DNA of 64,000 nt from positions 1 to 64,000 of the IMG/VR virus record IMGVR_UViG_3300008267_010368; one strand, written 5' to 3'. The position numbers were made by a program, and so were the translations under genes. This DNA comes from a virus. The notes under the pieces are model-generated. The model was given only the letters and a program-made list of their open reading frames with translations. It was not told the origin of the DNA and ran no database searches. Positions 30,215-39,556 of the stretch are shown one piece after another; positions within the stretch are counted from its first letter, which is position 1; every line of letters begins with the position of its first letter.

Positions 30215-31228
30215 TTAAATACTTCTTATTATTGTTTTGACTTCCCACCCCAAAGTGGTTGCCGATGTTTGTAATATACAGTTTGTTGAATTTGCAGACA
30301 AACTCAAAGTAATTGCCGATGTAACTCCAATACTACTTGTTGTTGATTCTACATAGTTTACTGTATTTGCACTAAAAATTGCCATAATTTGTCCCGCCCT
30401 GGCACTTGGTGTTATTGCATTTACAACAGTATAGTCAAACCACGCCCCCGTATTTCCACTAATATCAATAGAAAAGACATCAGTTAAACCTGTTGTTGGT
30501 AAAAATTTCACTGTAGTATATGATGCTGGTGAAGAAAATGAACCCAACTTCATTTTATTATTATCATAAACTTCCATAATAGGGATTCCTGAAATGTTGT
30601 TTACTGAAAACAAATTTCCCGTCAAACTATCTTTTACTGAAAATAAGTCACCACTACTTCCTGAAACACTCATAATAGGTTCACTAGTACTATTTCCAGA
30701 AGCAACTACTTTCAGAGGATTTTTACCCGGACTATTTGTAAGTACTGTAACACCACTTACAGTGAAAGTTGTTGTACATGGTTTTATTCTACCCACAAAA
30801 AGTTCAGTTATACAATTTGCCGATGAACTACCAGGTAAATTTTGATATGTTGTTGCACTTATTGTAGTTGCGGTAACTCCCGTTAAATTTATGGTATTAT
30901 TCAAATTAATAACAGTAGTAGAACCACTTATAATTGTATTAATATTTGTACCACCAGTTGATGCCAACGTAAATCCTGTTACATTGAATGTTCCTCCAGT
31001 ATTATTTGTGAATGTTGCAGTTCCTGCAGAATATGTTCCACCTGTTACGAATGTGTCACCACTTGAACCAAATATGGATGTTAAATTTGTTAATTCTACT
31101 TTATATGACGAACCGTCTGGGTTTTGTGAAATGTCATTAGGATCTACAATATGAATTAACGCATTAGGTGTAATTGCACTTGATGGTGCAAAAGTTCTAT
31201 CGGTTAAATATTGATAAGTTATTGGCAT
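30215..31228 (-). CDS. Tail-fibre-like protein sharing an N-terminal module (337 aa)
   Basis: The first 50 residues (ALIHIVDPNDISQNPDGSS) match the N-terminus of the 175-aa protein at 24614-25141. The remainder is low-complexity Thr, Gly and Ser-rich beta sequence (for example GGTYSAGTATFTNNTGGTF), as in trimeric fibres. There is no signal peptide. The C-terminal 120 residues are more globular (LLPTTGLTDVFSIDIS pattern). It is probably a tail or capsid fibre. A TATTTATA motif (31236-31243) lies 7 bases upstream of the ATG. Confidence 0.65.
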   Translation of the reverse strand: MPITYQYLTDRTFAPSSAITPNALIHIVDPNDISQNPDGSSYKVELTNLTSIFGSSGDTFVTGGTYSAGTATFTNNTGGTFNVTGFTLASTGGTNINTIISGSTTVINLNNTINLTGVTATTISATTYQNLPGSSSANCITELFVGRIKPCTTTFTVSGVTVLTNSPGKNPLKVVASGNSTSEPIMSVSGSSGDLFSVKDSLTGNLFSVNNISGIPIMEVYDNNKMKLGSFSSPASYTTVKFLPTTGLTDVFSIDISGNTGAWFDYTVVNAITPSARAGQIMAIFSANTVNYVESTTSSIGVTSAITLSLSANSTNCILQTSATTLGWEVKTIIRSI

Positions 31229-31235
31229 TTTATTT

Positions 31236-31243
31236 TATAAATA
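31236..31243 (-). promoter_or_regulatory. TATTTATA start-proximal motif
   Basis: Coding-strand TATTTATA followed by AAATAAAATG. The downstream bases nearly match those at 38451-38458. Confidence 0.35.
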
Positions 31244-31256
31244 GTATCAAAATAGT

Positions 31257-31541
31257 TTATTGAAACACAAAATAAGTATCATCCATAAATGCAAAACCAA
31301 AATCGTCTTGGAAAATTTTTCCACCACAAACAACCGTTTCTGTTAACGTGCAACCAAAAACATCAATCAACTTGACATAGACAATATTTTCATAAGGAAA
31401 AAATAAATCACTATCAATAGTTACAGTTGGTGGTATCGCTGTACTCCCTGATACCAAAAAACACCCTGTATTTGTTGGATCACAAATGTAGACATCATAA
31501 GGCGACGTTCCACTTGTTACTCCTGTGATTTGAATTATCAT
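31257..31541 (-). CDS. Small Cys-containing virion protein, paralog 2 of 3 (94 aa)
   Basis: Related in pattern to the proteins at 25162-25461 and 31563-31850: SPYDVYICDPTNTGC, a central strand, VKLIDVFGCTLTETVVC, then a C-terminal FAFMDDTYFVFQ close to that of the first paralog. One domain of about 90 residues. It is followed by the fibre gene at 30215. A TATTTATA motif (31546-31553) lies 4 bases before its ATG. Confidence 0.6.
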   Translation of the reverse strand: MIIQITGVTSGTSPYDVYICDPTNTGCFLVSGSTAIPPTVTIDSDLFFPYENIVYVKLIDVFGCTLTETVVCGGKIFQDDFGFAFMDDTYFVFQ

Positions 31542-31545
31542 ATAA

Positions 31546-31553
31546 TATAAATA
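31546..31553 (-). promoter_or_regulatory. TATTTATA start-proximal motif
   Basis: Coding-strand TATTTATA 4 bases before the ATG at 31541, in the short gap between two paralogs. Confidence 0.3.
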
Positions 31554-31562
31554 TGATAAAAT

Positions 31563-31850
31563 TTAGAATAAAATTCCGTCACCGTCTTCTGTTGTAAGAA
31601 CAAAACCATCTTCAGTTGTAAGTAAAAATGTTTCAGGTCCTGCACAAACTATTACTTGAAATAATAAACAACTATTACCGTCTATTGCTTGAACAATTAA
31701 TGTCGTTGCAGGTTGATAGAATGCGGGTAATATATAAACACCTGTAGTATTACCTAGAAAAGAACAATTATTACCATTTTCATCACAAATGAAATAACTG
31801 ACAGGTGCTGACCCACCACTCATAGAAGTTATGTCTATAGAATATGGCAT
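31563..31850 (-). CDS. Small Cys-containing virion protein, paralog 3 of 3 (95 aa)
   Basis: It shares the strand-Cys pattern of its two relatives (PVSYFICDENGNNC, VQAIDGNSCLLFQVIVC). The C-terminus carries an internal duplication (LLTTEDGF and LTTEDGDG), which differs from the other two. The three-gene spread, one copy beside each Pro-Thr adhesin and one more, suggests pairing with those proteins. Confidence 0.6.
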   Translation of the reverse strand: MPYSIDITSMSGGSAPVSYFICDENGNNCSFLGNTTGVYILPAFYQPATTLIVQAIDGNSCLLFQVIVCAGPETFLLTTEDGFVLTTEDGDGILF

Positions 31851-31851
31851 C

Positions 31852-34548
31852 TTAACAAGTTTGTATGTCTAATATTTCACCATTACTTCTTAATTGTACG
31901 AGGTAAATTGTACTTGATATAGGACAGGTATCTGTTAGATATATCCATCCCCAACCACCACCAAATGGTCCATAATTTACCGCAACATTTCCAGAATCAT
32001 TAGTCAGTAATGGATCATCATATAAAATATCACCAACATTTAAACTCACTGAACTTGTATAAAAATTCACATTACAATCATCAGGGAATGTTAAACAATG
32101 ATTTGTTGCGTTTGCAGTACTAAACACAACAGAATTAGAATACCACGTTGTTGATGTATAAGTAGGCGTTGGCGAAGGTGTTGGTGTAGGTGTTGGCGTA
32201 GGTGTAGGTGTTGGCGTAGGTGTTGGCGTAGGTGTAGGTGTCGGTGTAGGTGCAATTTCAGCACAACTAATGTCATAATCTACAACCAATTCTAATGTAA
32301 AATCAGTTTCACCTAATGGATCAATTCCTCCCTGACAATTTGACTCTATATATAAAGTATTATTTAATAAATTAACTTCGTACTGTCCTATTTCAGGAAT
32401 ACTACCTAATATTGTTTCTATTGCACTTTGCCATGATGCGTCATTCCAAAAAACTATTGTTTGTGTAAACGCACTTCCGTTCAATGTAATTTGACAAGTC
32501 ACGGACGCTGAATTTAAAATACAATTAGTGTACCCTGTCGTTAAATCCAAGAAACCTTCACTTACCATTTCCGGTATTCCTCTTTTAGTTCCACTTGTTG
32601 TGATAAAATCTCTTTCACATATAAGATATGTTGTCGACCCACTATAACTATTGAAACCACATACTATTGTAAAATTATGAAAGTTTGTACATCCACTAGC
32701 ATCTGTAACCGAAACAGTGTAAGTACCACCACTTAAATTTGTAACAGTAGAACCTGTTTGAGCGGATAATACTCCTTGCCAACTATAAGTAAAAGGCGGC
32801 ACCCCATCATATATGACGACTTGAGCAATACCATCTTGTCCTGAAACACAGTTTGTTGTAATCACGTTACTGACAAAATTTGAACCAGCACCTACTGTGA
32901 CAGGAATTGATACGGTACAGTTATTACCATCAACTACTTGGACTGTATAATTTCCAGGTAGAATAGATGTGAAGGTAAAAGATGAAAAAGGATAATCGAT
33001 TATAGATTGAGTATTTTGATTGTCAATAAGGTAATAATCAAGAGGTGACGTGTACCCTGTTCCGACTTCTATAATAACCGATCCAGAAGCACTTCCACAT
33101 GAACTATCAATTGTCGTTGCTGTAACTTGGAAATTCTGTTGATTTTGAATAGTTATTGGTTGTATAAATTCACATCCACTTGATTGCCCTGAAATGGACA
33201 ATAAATAATTTCCCGAATTTAAATTACTAAATGTAGTGTTTAAATTTGAAGAAAATTGCGTTGATATCGAATTGTTTGTAAGCGCTGTTAATTGAAATAA
33301 GAATGGAGGTATTCCAGTTAAAACAATATTCACTTCACCGTCATTACCATTACACGTTGTATTTGTAATGTTTGTACTTATAATGTCAAAACCATTTACG
33401 GTTGTCAAAGAAGCGTTTACTAATAAAGGACAAAGATTTGCATCTTTAACCAAAATGTTATAGGGACCTGTAGGTAAATTTGGTACGGTAAATGTATCAC
33501 TTAAGGTAAAAGTTTGATATCCTGTATTAGCGGATATCGTATAAGGAGCGGTTCCTCCTGTAAGTTGAACAGTAATCGAACCATTTGAATCAAAACAAGA
33601 CGGGTTAACTGAAGTAATTAAACCTACACCTAAAGGATTAGCAACACCAACCGTTTCAGACGCAACAGTTTCGCAACCATAAAAATCAGTGACAGTAACT
33701 GTGTAAGTTCCGACAGTAAGTCCAGTAATAATTTGTGTTGTTTCACCATTAGACCATAAAAAACTATAAGGTCCATTACCTGTCAATCCAGTAACCGCAA
33801 GTTTTCCTGAATTAGGTACACAGTTAGATGTATTAACTTTCCATATACCAAATGTAGTTCCACTACTTGGGTTTATAACAACATTATCCGTCACGGCACT
33901 TACCATACCATAATCAAAAACAGTTGCATAATATATTCCTTCATCTAATGATGTAACATTATAAGGAACCGTGTTTGTTAAAAATGTCGAAAATATTGCA
34001 TTATTTTTATAAAGAACTATATTATATGGTGCGGCAGTAGAAGTTACATCTATAGAAAAACTACCATTTTGGCTACCACAAGTTGTTCCATCTGTATTAT
34101 TTATTGTCGCAACAAAACAATCAGAAATTTCTACATTAAATAAAATTTCATTATTTTGTATACCTAATGAGTCATTTAATCTAAAGACATAAGTACCACC
34201 TGTTAAACCAGTAAAAGTGATATCTGATGAACTTGTTTGTGCTGATAAACTTCCAGGAGTAATATTATCAATAGTATACGGAGGTATACCACCAAAAGAT
34301 TGAATAGTTACAGTCCCTGATGGGTTACCACAAACCCCAGTTACAGTAAACACATAACTTAAAGGTCCTTGATTACAGTTTTGCGTACAGGTTGAACCGC
34401 TATCAAGTAAAACCCCAATTGATGTTCCTGAAGTTGATGCACTTACACAAACATTTTCAAGTCCAGGTGAAACCCCCGCCTGAACCAAACCACAACAATC
34501 TACATAACTATAATAACCACCAAGTGTAAATCCCGAAATACAAGCCAT
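31852..34548 (-). CDS. Large tail adhesin with SprB-like repeats and Pro-Thr linker (898 aa)
   Basis: At least six repeats of about 80-90 residues can be seen, each with a G-x-PP/PY-T strand and a G-x-Y-x-V-x-V-x-D end. Examples are SFGGIPPYTIDN, SFLWSNGETTQIITGL with TYTVTVTDFYGCE, LTGGTAPYTIS, IVLTGIPPFLF, and VIYDGVPPFTYSWQG with TYTVSVTDASGC. This is the SprB repeat of flavobacterial gliding adhesins. A (Pro-Thr)n linker follows near residue 770, then a C-terminal Cys domain. The frame also reads from a TTG three codons earlier, but the ATG at 34548 sits in a TAATG overlap with the gene upstream. It is probably a host-contacting fibre. Confidence 0.75.
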   Translation of the reverse strand: MACISGFTLGGYYSYVDCCGLVQAGVSPGLENVCVSASTSGTSIGVLLDSGSTCTQNCNQGPLSYVFTVTGVCGNPSGTVTIQSFGGIPPYTIDNITPGSLSAQTSSSDITFTGLTGGTYVFRLNDSLGIQNNEILFNVEISDCFVATINNTDGTTCGSQNGSFSIDVTSTAAPYNIVLYKNNAIFSTFLTNTVPYNVTSLDEGIYYATVFDYGMVSAVTDNVVINPSSGTTFGIWKVNTSNCVPNSGKLAVTGLTGNGPYSFLWSNGETTQIITGLTVGTYTVTVTDFYGCETVASETVGVANPLGVGLITSVNPSCFDSNGSITVQLTGGTAPYTISANTGYQTFTLSDTFTVPNLPTGPYNILVKDANLCPLLVNASLTTVNGFDIISTNITNTTCNGNDGEVNIVLTGIPPFLFQLTALTNNSISTQFSSNLNTTFSNLNSGNYLLSISGQSSGCEFIQPITIQNQQNFQVTATTIDSSCGSASGSVIIEVGTGYTSPLDYYLIDNQNTQSIIDYPFSSFTFTSILPGNYTVQVVDGNNCTVSIPVTVGAGSNFVSNVITTNCVSGQDGIAQVVIYDGVPPFTYSWQGVLSAQTGSTVTNLSGGTYTVSVTDASGCTNFHNFTIVCGFNSYSGSTTYLICERDFITTSGTKRGIPEMVSEGFLDLTTGYTNCILNSASVTCQITLNGSAFTQTIVFWNDASWQSAIETILGSIPEIGQYEVNLLNNTLYIESNCQGGIDPLGETDFTLELVVDYDISCAEIAPTPTPTPTPTPTPTPTPTPTPTPTPSPTPTYTSTTWYSNSVVFSTANATNHCLTFPDDCNVNFYTSSVSLNVGDILYDDPLLTNDSGNVAVNYGPFGGGWGWIYLTDTCPISSTIYLVQLRSNGEILDIQTC
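32162..32252 (-). repeat. Pro-Thr-coding 6-bp minisatellite
   Basis: About fifteen hexamer units of the GGTGTX/GGCGTX family, the longest such tract. It codes for the (Pro-Thr)n linker in the SprB-repeat adhesin. Confidence 0.85.
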
Positions 34549-37529
34549 TATGCACAAACAATATTAATGTCCAAACCTATTTTTAGATTTAGTAGTTTAT
34601 CCGTGAAATCCGCATAACAAGAAGAATTACTAATTATTAGTGAACCACCACTAAAATAGTAATTCAATCCGTATTGATATAAATACTGTAGTTTATTGTC
34701 TATTGCATTTATAACATCAAAGTATGTCAATGGGTTACCGTTTATATTATCTATAGCATTCGGACCATATCCTGTATAAAAATATTCATTAATTAAAATA
34801 TCTTCTTGATTAGTAACCAAATTCGTTAATGATACTATAACATACCAATTGGATTCCAAGTTATTGAAATTACAATTTGTTAGATTATTGGTAACTTGTA
34901 AAGTACTTTCTGTCAACACGTCTATTGGATCGAATAATGGTAATTCACAAGTAGTAGTTTGATCGATGCAATCATATGTGTATGGTTCACCATTATATGT
35001 ACATGGAAAACATGGAACAACAAGAGGTGTGACGGTACACCCTCTTTGTCGTCTCCAAACATATTTTTGTCTGTGAAAAATAGAGTTATCCATTTTTTGT
35101 CCAGTATTCCACAAAGTGGTTGCCGGAACAAATTGTTCAACTAATCTAACCCAATAGTCACCCAAACTCAAAGTAAAATCAATCATTTTTTGATATGTGA
35201 ATTCGTTGTTTGGAATATTCAACGACTGATCACTGTTGATGTATTTCCAAAATATTGACTGTAGTGTTGGGTATCCGCCTGTTTTACCATCGGATATATA
35301 TTGTCTATTTCTTACATTAATGAAATTATTAAAGAAATTTTGAGCAAATTCAAAAAATGTTTTTTGATTCGGTTTAGGATCAATGTATGTCCAATCGATA
35401 TTTCCTGGTGATGGATATGGTGAAGTAAACCCACTGTTTGGTATTGGATAACCATATGTGGAAGACATATTCCAAATGTCATACGTTATACCTTGTCCCA
35501 TATTCAAATAAACTTCCATGTTTTTAACATTTATTGCAAGTCTATCATCTTCAATTATATAATTTGTAGCCGCTAAATCTTGAAGATTTTTTCGTAAACC
35601 AACTTGATTTGTTACCCAACTTTTCTTGTTATCAATTACTTTTGTAATGTTGAATCCTAAATCCATAAATGGAAAAGACCGATACCTATCTAAATATTCT
35701 TTTCCATAGGTAAATGGTGTAAGGACAGAATTTATGACAGGTATTTGTGAATTTAAATCAGATGTAGAATAACTTATTTCTTCAGGTGAACGGTGTTCAG
35801 GTGTCACTTCAAACCACCCTGACCCTTTTTGAAAGAAATAATCATCAGTGTAAACAGCTCTTTGAGGGAAACCAGTATCAGTATCTATTGGGTAGTCAGG
35901 TAAATCTGTATTTACATTGAAAATTTGCCCATTTGTTGTAAATGCAGTATATTGAACTCCCCATATTTTAAAAGTATTATTTGATAAAAGTGCAGGTGTT
36001 TCAACATATTTAGTACCACCCGATATTGTAATGTATTCTTCGAAAAATTCATCCGTTGAAATTTTCTGATCAGCAATGTAAATATATTCATTGAATTCAA
36101 TTAATGCTTCAGGCGCACCTACCATCCTTAGAATGTATTCAATTGATTTTCTCGTTCCTTTAGATTTGAATAAAAAAGCAGAATTTAAAATTAAGTTTCT
36201 ATAATACTGATAATTTAATTCTGCGGGTGTTTGTTCTTTAGATTGTCCAGGATAAATTACATCATTTGTTGTTGTAAAAATTGACTCCAATAACTTTTCA
36301 TTAGTTATTGGTGAAATGTCGGTGTTCCATCCTAATGTTTTCGCTAAATTACTTAACAATTGTGATGGAATATCGTTTCCAACAATATAATTTACTGATG
36401 TAATATTACTTAAAGAATCAATAAACTTTTTTGTTTCATCAAAACTTCTACCATAAATTTGAAGGACTTTTTCCAATCTTTGATCGGGAGTATCAAATTC
36501 TTTCAAACTACCTGAAGTTAAAAACCTACTTATCAAATTGGTTTTAAACTGATCTAACCTTTCTGAAATATCTTGAAGTGTTGTTAAATAATTGTCAAAA
36601 TTCGATGTGACAATATCCAAGTTCCAAACACCATCTAACTTCCATGTAACAATATTATTAATCATAATATAGTTCCCATTACTATCGTAGTCAGGATATT
36701 TGAATTTCGCACTATATTTAGGAAACCCATTCCTATTTAACAAATAATCTTCAACTTCATCAAACGCATCTTGAAATATTTTTTCAGTGTTCAAGTTATT
36801 TGGTTTCAATATTAACGTTTGGGTTGTGGTTGTTGATGAAAATGGTTTACCCTTAACAATAATAGGAATTGTTCCAGCAGTTAATGTTTGTGTTGGAACA
36901 AAATCTAAAATTTGATATTCTGTTGTTAAATCTGTAGTGTATAATGAATACCCTTCGTAGTTTTTTGTAAGGTTTCTAAAATCACTAATTTTAAAAGGTC
37001 TTGTGGATATATTTTGTGCAGCGTTTATACTGTAATCAATATCGAATGGATTTTTAAAAAACTGTACGTCAACTTCAAATGACGTTTCATCTGCTACCCC
37101 ATCATAAACTATATTAAAAGCGGTGTAACCAGTATTTAAACTATAGTTTTGTTGATCGATTTGAATTGCTGCAGGAAAAAAATTAATTATTTTTGTTACC
37201 GATGCTGAAATTCTTTTTTGAAGTGAACCATATAAAGAAAAACTTGTTATTTGTGATAAATCAAAGTTAGGATAAACACTAAAATTTTTTTTTATTAATA
37301 ACTTCGTTTCTTCTATTGTCCCTATGTTCAGGTTTTCTAAGTTGAACGGTTCTGAAAAAATTCCAGTCCCAAAACTTCGATTAACCTTGTCAAAAACTGC
37401 CGTAGTATACTGAAAGTTTCCTTGCGTCAACCCTCCACCAGCAACCACTTGAAATCCAACTAAATCATCAGAAAAAGTTCCTGAACCAACTGGTGCGGGT
37501 TTTGGACATATGAATTTATTTTGAGCCAT
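34548..37529 (-). CDS. Baseplate/tail protein, gpI-like segment (993 aa)
   Basis: The central segment FLFKSKGTRKSIEYILRMVG near residue 455 resembles the P2 gpI-type tail proteins, in which a helix with G-T-R-x-S-I/A-E is conserved. The same region contains SNLAKTLGWN near residue 392. The C-terminal third includes CTVTPLVVPCFPCTY and a Cys-containing domain. No enzyme motif. gpI-like proteins form part of the baseplate wedge of contractile tails, so together with gp6 and gp25 homologues nearby this supports a myovirus. Assignment is from segment similarity only. Confidence 0.65.
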   Translation of the reverse strand: MAQNKFICPKPAPVGSGTFSDDLVGFQVVAGGGLTQGNFQYTTAVFDKVNRSFGTGIFSEPFNLENLNIGTIEETKLLIKKNFSVYPNFDLSQITSFSLYGSLQKRISASVTKIINFFPAAIQIDQQNYSLNTGYTAFNIVYDGVADETSFEVDVQFFKNPFDIDYSINAAQNISTRPFKISDFRNLTKNYEGYSLYTTDLTTEYQILDFVPTQTLTAGTIPIIVKGKPFSSTTTTQTLILKPNNLNTEKIFQDAFDEVEDYLLNRNGFPKYSAKFKYPDYDSNGNYIMINNIVTWKLDGVWNLDIVTSNFDNYLTTLQDISERLDQFKTNLISRFLTSGSLKEFDTPDQRLEKVLQIYGRSFDETKKFIDSLSNITSVNYIVGNDIPSQLLSNLAKTLGWNTDISPITNEKLLESIFTTTNDVIYPGQSKEQTPAELNYQYYRNLILNSAFLFKSKGTRKSIEYILRMVGAPEALIEFNEYIYIADQKISTDEFFEEYITISGGTKYVETPALLSNNTFKIWGVQYTAFTTNGQIFNVNTDLPDYPIDTDTGFPQRAVYTDDYFFQKGSGWFEVTPEHRSPEEISYSTSDLNSQIPVINSVLTPFTYGKEYLDRYRSFPFMDLGFNITKVIDNKKSWVTNQVGLRKNLQDLAATNYIIEDDRLAINVKNMEVYLNMGQGITYDIWNMSSTYGYPIPNSGFTSPYPSPGNIDWTYIDPKPNQKTFFEFAQNFFNNFINVRNRQYISDGKTGGYPTLQSIFWKYINSDQSLNIPNNEFTYQKMIDFTLSLGDYWVRLVEQFVPATTLWNTGQKMDNSIFHRQKYVWRRQRGCTVTPLVVPCFPCTYNGEPYTYDCIDQTTTCELPLFDPIDVLTESTLQVTNNLTNCNFNNLESNWYVIVSLTNLVTNQEDILINEYFYTGYGPNAIDNINGNPLTYFDVINAIDNKLQYLYQYGLNYYFSGGSLIISNSSCYADFTDKLLNLKIGLDINIVCA

Positions 37530-38437
37530 TAACTAATAATATTTGTAAAGTTTTTACTAAAATCAATGTTAGCACCTCTATCTTGTCTAACTTCATAAAG
37601 TAGTTCATTAAAGTTATCCCTAACTTCAAATAAGTTGTATTGTTTGTATATATTTCCAGCAGTGTCGTATAATGTATAAATCCCATCATCAATACTTTTA
37701 GTTTGGTTACCATACAAAGCAATCGCCAATGTGTCTATATCATAATTAGCAATTTGAACCTCCATAGTCACTGGATTAAAAAATGTATTTGTAATTATAA
37801 TATTTTGATTTGGTTGTCCAATAAATGGTGTCGCATTTGGTTTGTTTGTTGGTGATGAACTAGGCGAAAGTGTTAAAAATATTAAATCACTGTTTCCTTC
37901 AACATATCGGTATCTTATAGCCTTCTGTGACGTGTTAGTTTGATCCGAAATTACAGGTTCACAAAAGAATGCAGACGTTACGATTCTATAAAAATTAGGA
38001 ATTTTTGTTCCATCTGAATTTAAGTACTCTATTCTAAAACCTACTAAACCTTGGTTGACAAATTTATTTCTGAACTGTTGTGGAACATCATTAACATCTA
38101 TGATAATTCCTTTTACGTTTGGAAGTGCCGATAACACACCACAATCCGTAATCGATGTTCTGATTTCTGCGGGACGAATATACAAGGTATAAATTCCAAC
38201 ATTTGTGAATTCACTAGCAGGTAATCTTAAGTTGTATAAACCACCTAAGATTTCAACATTTGCATTACCTCCTGTATTTGAATTGTGAAAATATGGTGTT
38301 AAGATATTTGCTGCATTTAATTTTTTTAATACGAAATTTGTAGTTACATCCCTTGATGGTGTGTAATGCAAAATTATTTCAACGTCCTGTGGTGAAACAT
38401 CTGCCGGTCTAACTATACCATAAGCTCCAAGTGCCAT
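37529..38437 (-). CDS. Structural protein, probable baseplate component (302 aa)
   Basis: A beta-rich protein (MALGAYGIVRPADVSPQDVE at the N-terminus) with SVR-free, Asn-rich loops and a C-terminal LLYEVRQDRGANIDFSKNF. No named family recognised. It overlaps the next gene by one base and lies in the tight run of baseplate genes 34548-50813, so a virion role is likely. A TATTTATA motif 13 bases upstream of its ATG marks a gene-group start. Confidence 0.65.
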   Translation of the reverse strand: MALGAYGIVRPADVSPQDVEIILHYTPSRDVTTNFVLKKLNAANILTPYFHNSNTGGNANVEILGGLYNLRLPASEFTNVGIYTLYIRPAEIRTSITDCGVLSALPNVKGIIIDVNDVPQQFRNKFVNQGLVGFRIEYLNSDGTKIPNFYRIVTSAFFCEPVISDQTNTSQKAIRYRYVEGNSDLIFLTLSPSSSPTNKPNATPFIGQPNQNIIITNTFFNPVTMEVQIANYDIDTLAIALYGNQTKSIDDGIYTLYDTAGNIYKQYNLFEVRDNFNELLYEVRQDRGANIDFSKNFTNIIS

Positions 38438-38450
38438 TATTGTTTTATTT

Positions 38451-38458
38451 TATAAATA
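38451..38458 (-). promoter_or_regulatory. TATTTATA motif
   Basis: Coding-strand ACTATTTATAAAATAAAA, 13 bases before the ATG at 38437. It closely matches the copy at 31236-31243 over 16 bases. Confidence 0.4.
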
Positions 38459-38473
38459 GTTTATGTGGTTTTT

Positions 38474-39556
38474 TTAAGTTGTATTAATTCGGAAAAAACC
38501 ATATCCATATCTTTCCATGTCTCCAATATTATCTACTTCACCCAATCTTAATAAAGATTCTAATGCAGAATATCTACCACGTTCAAGTAGAATGTCTGTT
38601 TGTATTTCAGGATCCATAACAAAATCCAATAGATATTCATTTTTGGTTAACCCAGAAACCACAATATCGTTAGACGTAAATCCTGAAGAGTTTAATAGAA
38701 AAAGTGTTTTCCCATTACTTAAATCATAATATAATATATTATCAATTGTATAGGCAGTATAAGAACTATTAATTTCAGTCACATACCCAATACTTCCATT
38801 ACCTAATGTTTGTATGTATCCAACAGTATATGATTGAGGTCCGTACCTTCTTAATTGGTTTAAACTTGAAATGGTATATCCTGAAACTAAAAAAGGAACA
38901 GGTGTATAATAACTTGAAACTTGTTGGTTTATATTGTTATTAGAATCACCCGTGAATATATAATTGTAACTAATTGGTGTAGCTGACCAATTTCCACCTA
39001 ACTGATTGAAAGTAACATTACCTAATTGATTATCTATTGTAACACCAGTAAAAGGTAGTGATACTGTTTTTTCAACTTGTGTGATTCCCCAAGAATTTGT
39101 TTGTGTTAGTGTTATTGTGTATGTTTGACTAACAGTATTATATGTGTGTTCTTGTAAGTTGTTTGTTATATCCAAAACCGAAGTTTCGTTTCCGTCACCC
39201 CAATTAATTTTATATGTCGAATTATTCAAAAAACTCGATGTATTATAAGATGATGAATTAAATATTTTAACGTTGTATGGGTTTATCGGATTACCTGAAT
39301 ATATAAAATTTGTCACTGTGTCTATCTGATCCAAAAAACCTTCAAATGGTGAATAATAACCGATGTCATTTATTTTTTGGGTAAGTAATACGGGAATAGT
39401 CAAACCCGTCAATAACGAAGTATTTCCCGTCCCACCACTTAAAATGTAGGACAATCCTTCATAAACACCAAAATTGTTATTTTTATATGTTTCTTGAACG
39501 ATGTCTGAAGAAAGAACTTCAGGTGAAATTACAATATTTATTTTTTCAGGTGTCAT
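38474..39556 (-). CDS. Structural protein with PKD-like domain (360 aa)
   Basis: Near residues 95-165 the sequence STYKINWGDGNET, then HTYNTVSQTYTITLTQTNSWG fits a PKD/Ig-like domain, with the typical W-G-D-G and the x-Y-T-I-T-L strand. The C-terminal segment LLERGRYSALESLLRLGEVD is helical. The N-terminus (EKINIVISPEVLSSDIV) is beta. PKD domains often mediate surface contacts. It is placed among baseplate genes and overlaps the gene upstream by one base (TAATG). Confidence 0.65.
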   Translation of the reverse strand: MTPEKINIVISPEVLSSDIVQETYKNNNFGVYEGLSYILSGGTGNTSLLTGLTIPVLLTQKINDIGYYSPFEGFLDQIDTVTNFIYSGNPINPYNVKIFNSSSYNTSSFLNNSTYKINWGDGNETSVLDITNNLQEHTYNTVSQTYTITLTQTNSWGITQVEKTVSLPFTGVTIDNQLGNVTFNQLGGNWSATPISYNYIFTGDSNNNINQQVSSYYTPVPFLVSGYTISSLNQLRRYGPQSYTVGYIQTLGNGSIGYVTEINSSYTAYTIDNILYYDLSNGKTLFLLNSSGFTSNDIVVSGLTKNEYLLDFVMDPEIQTDILLERGRYSALESLLRLGEVDNIGDMERYGYGFFRINTT

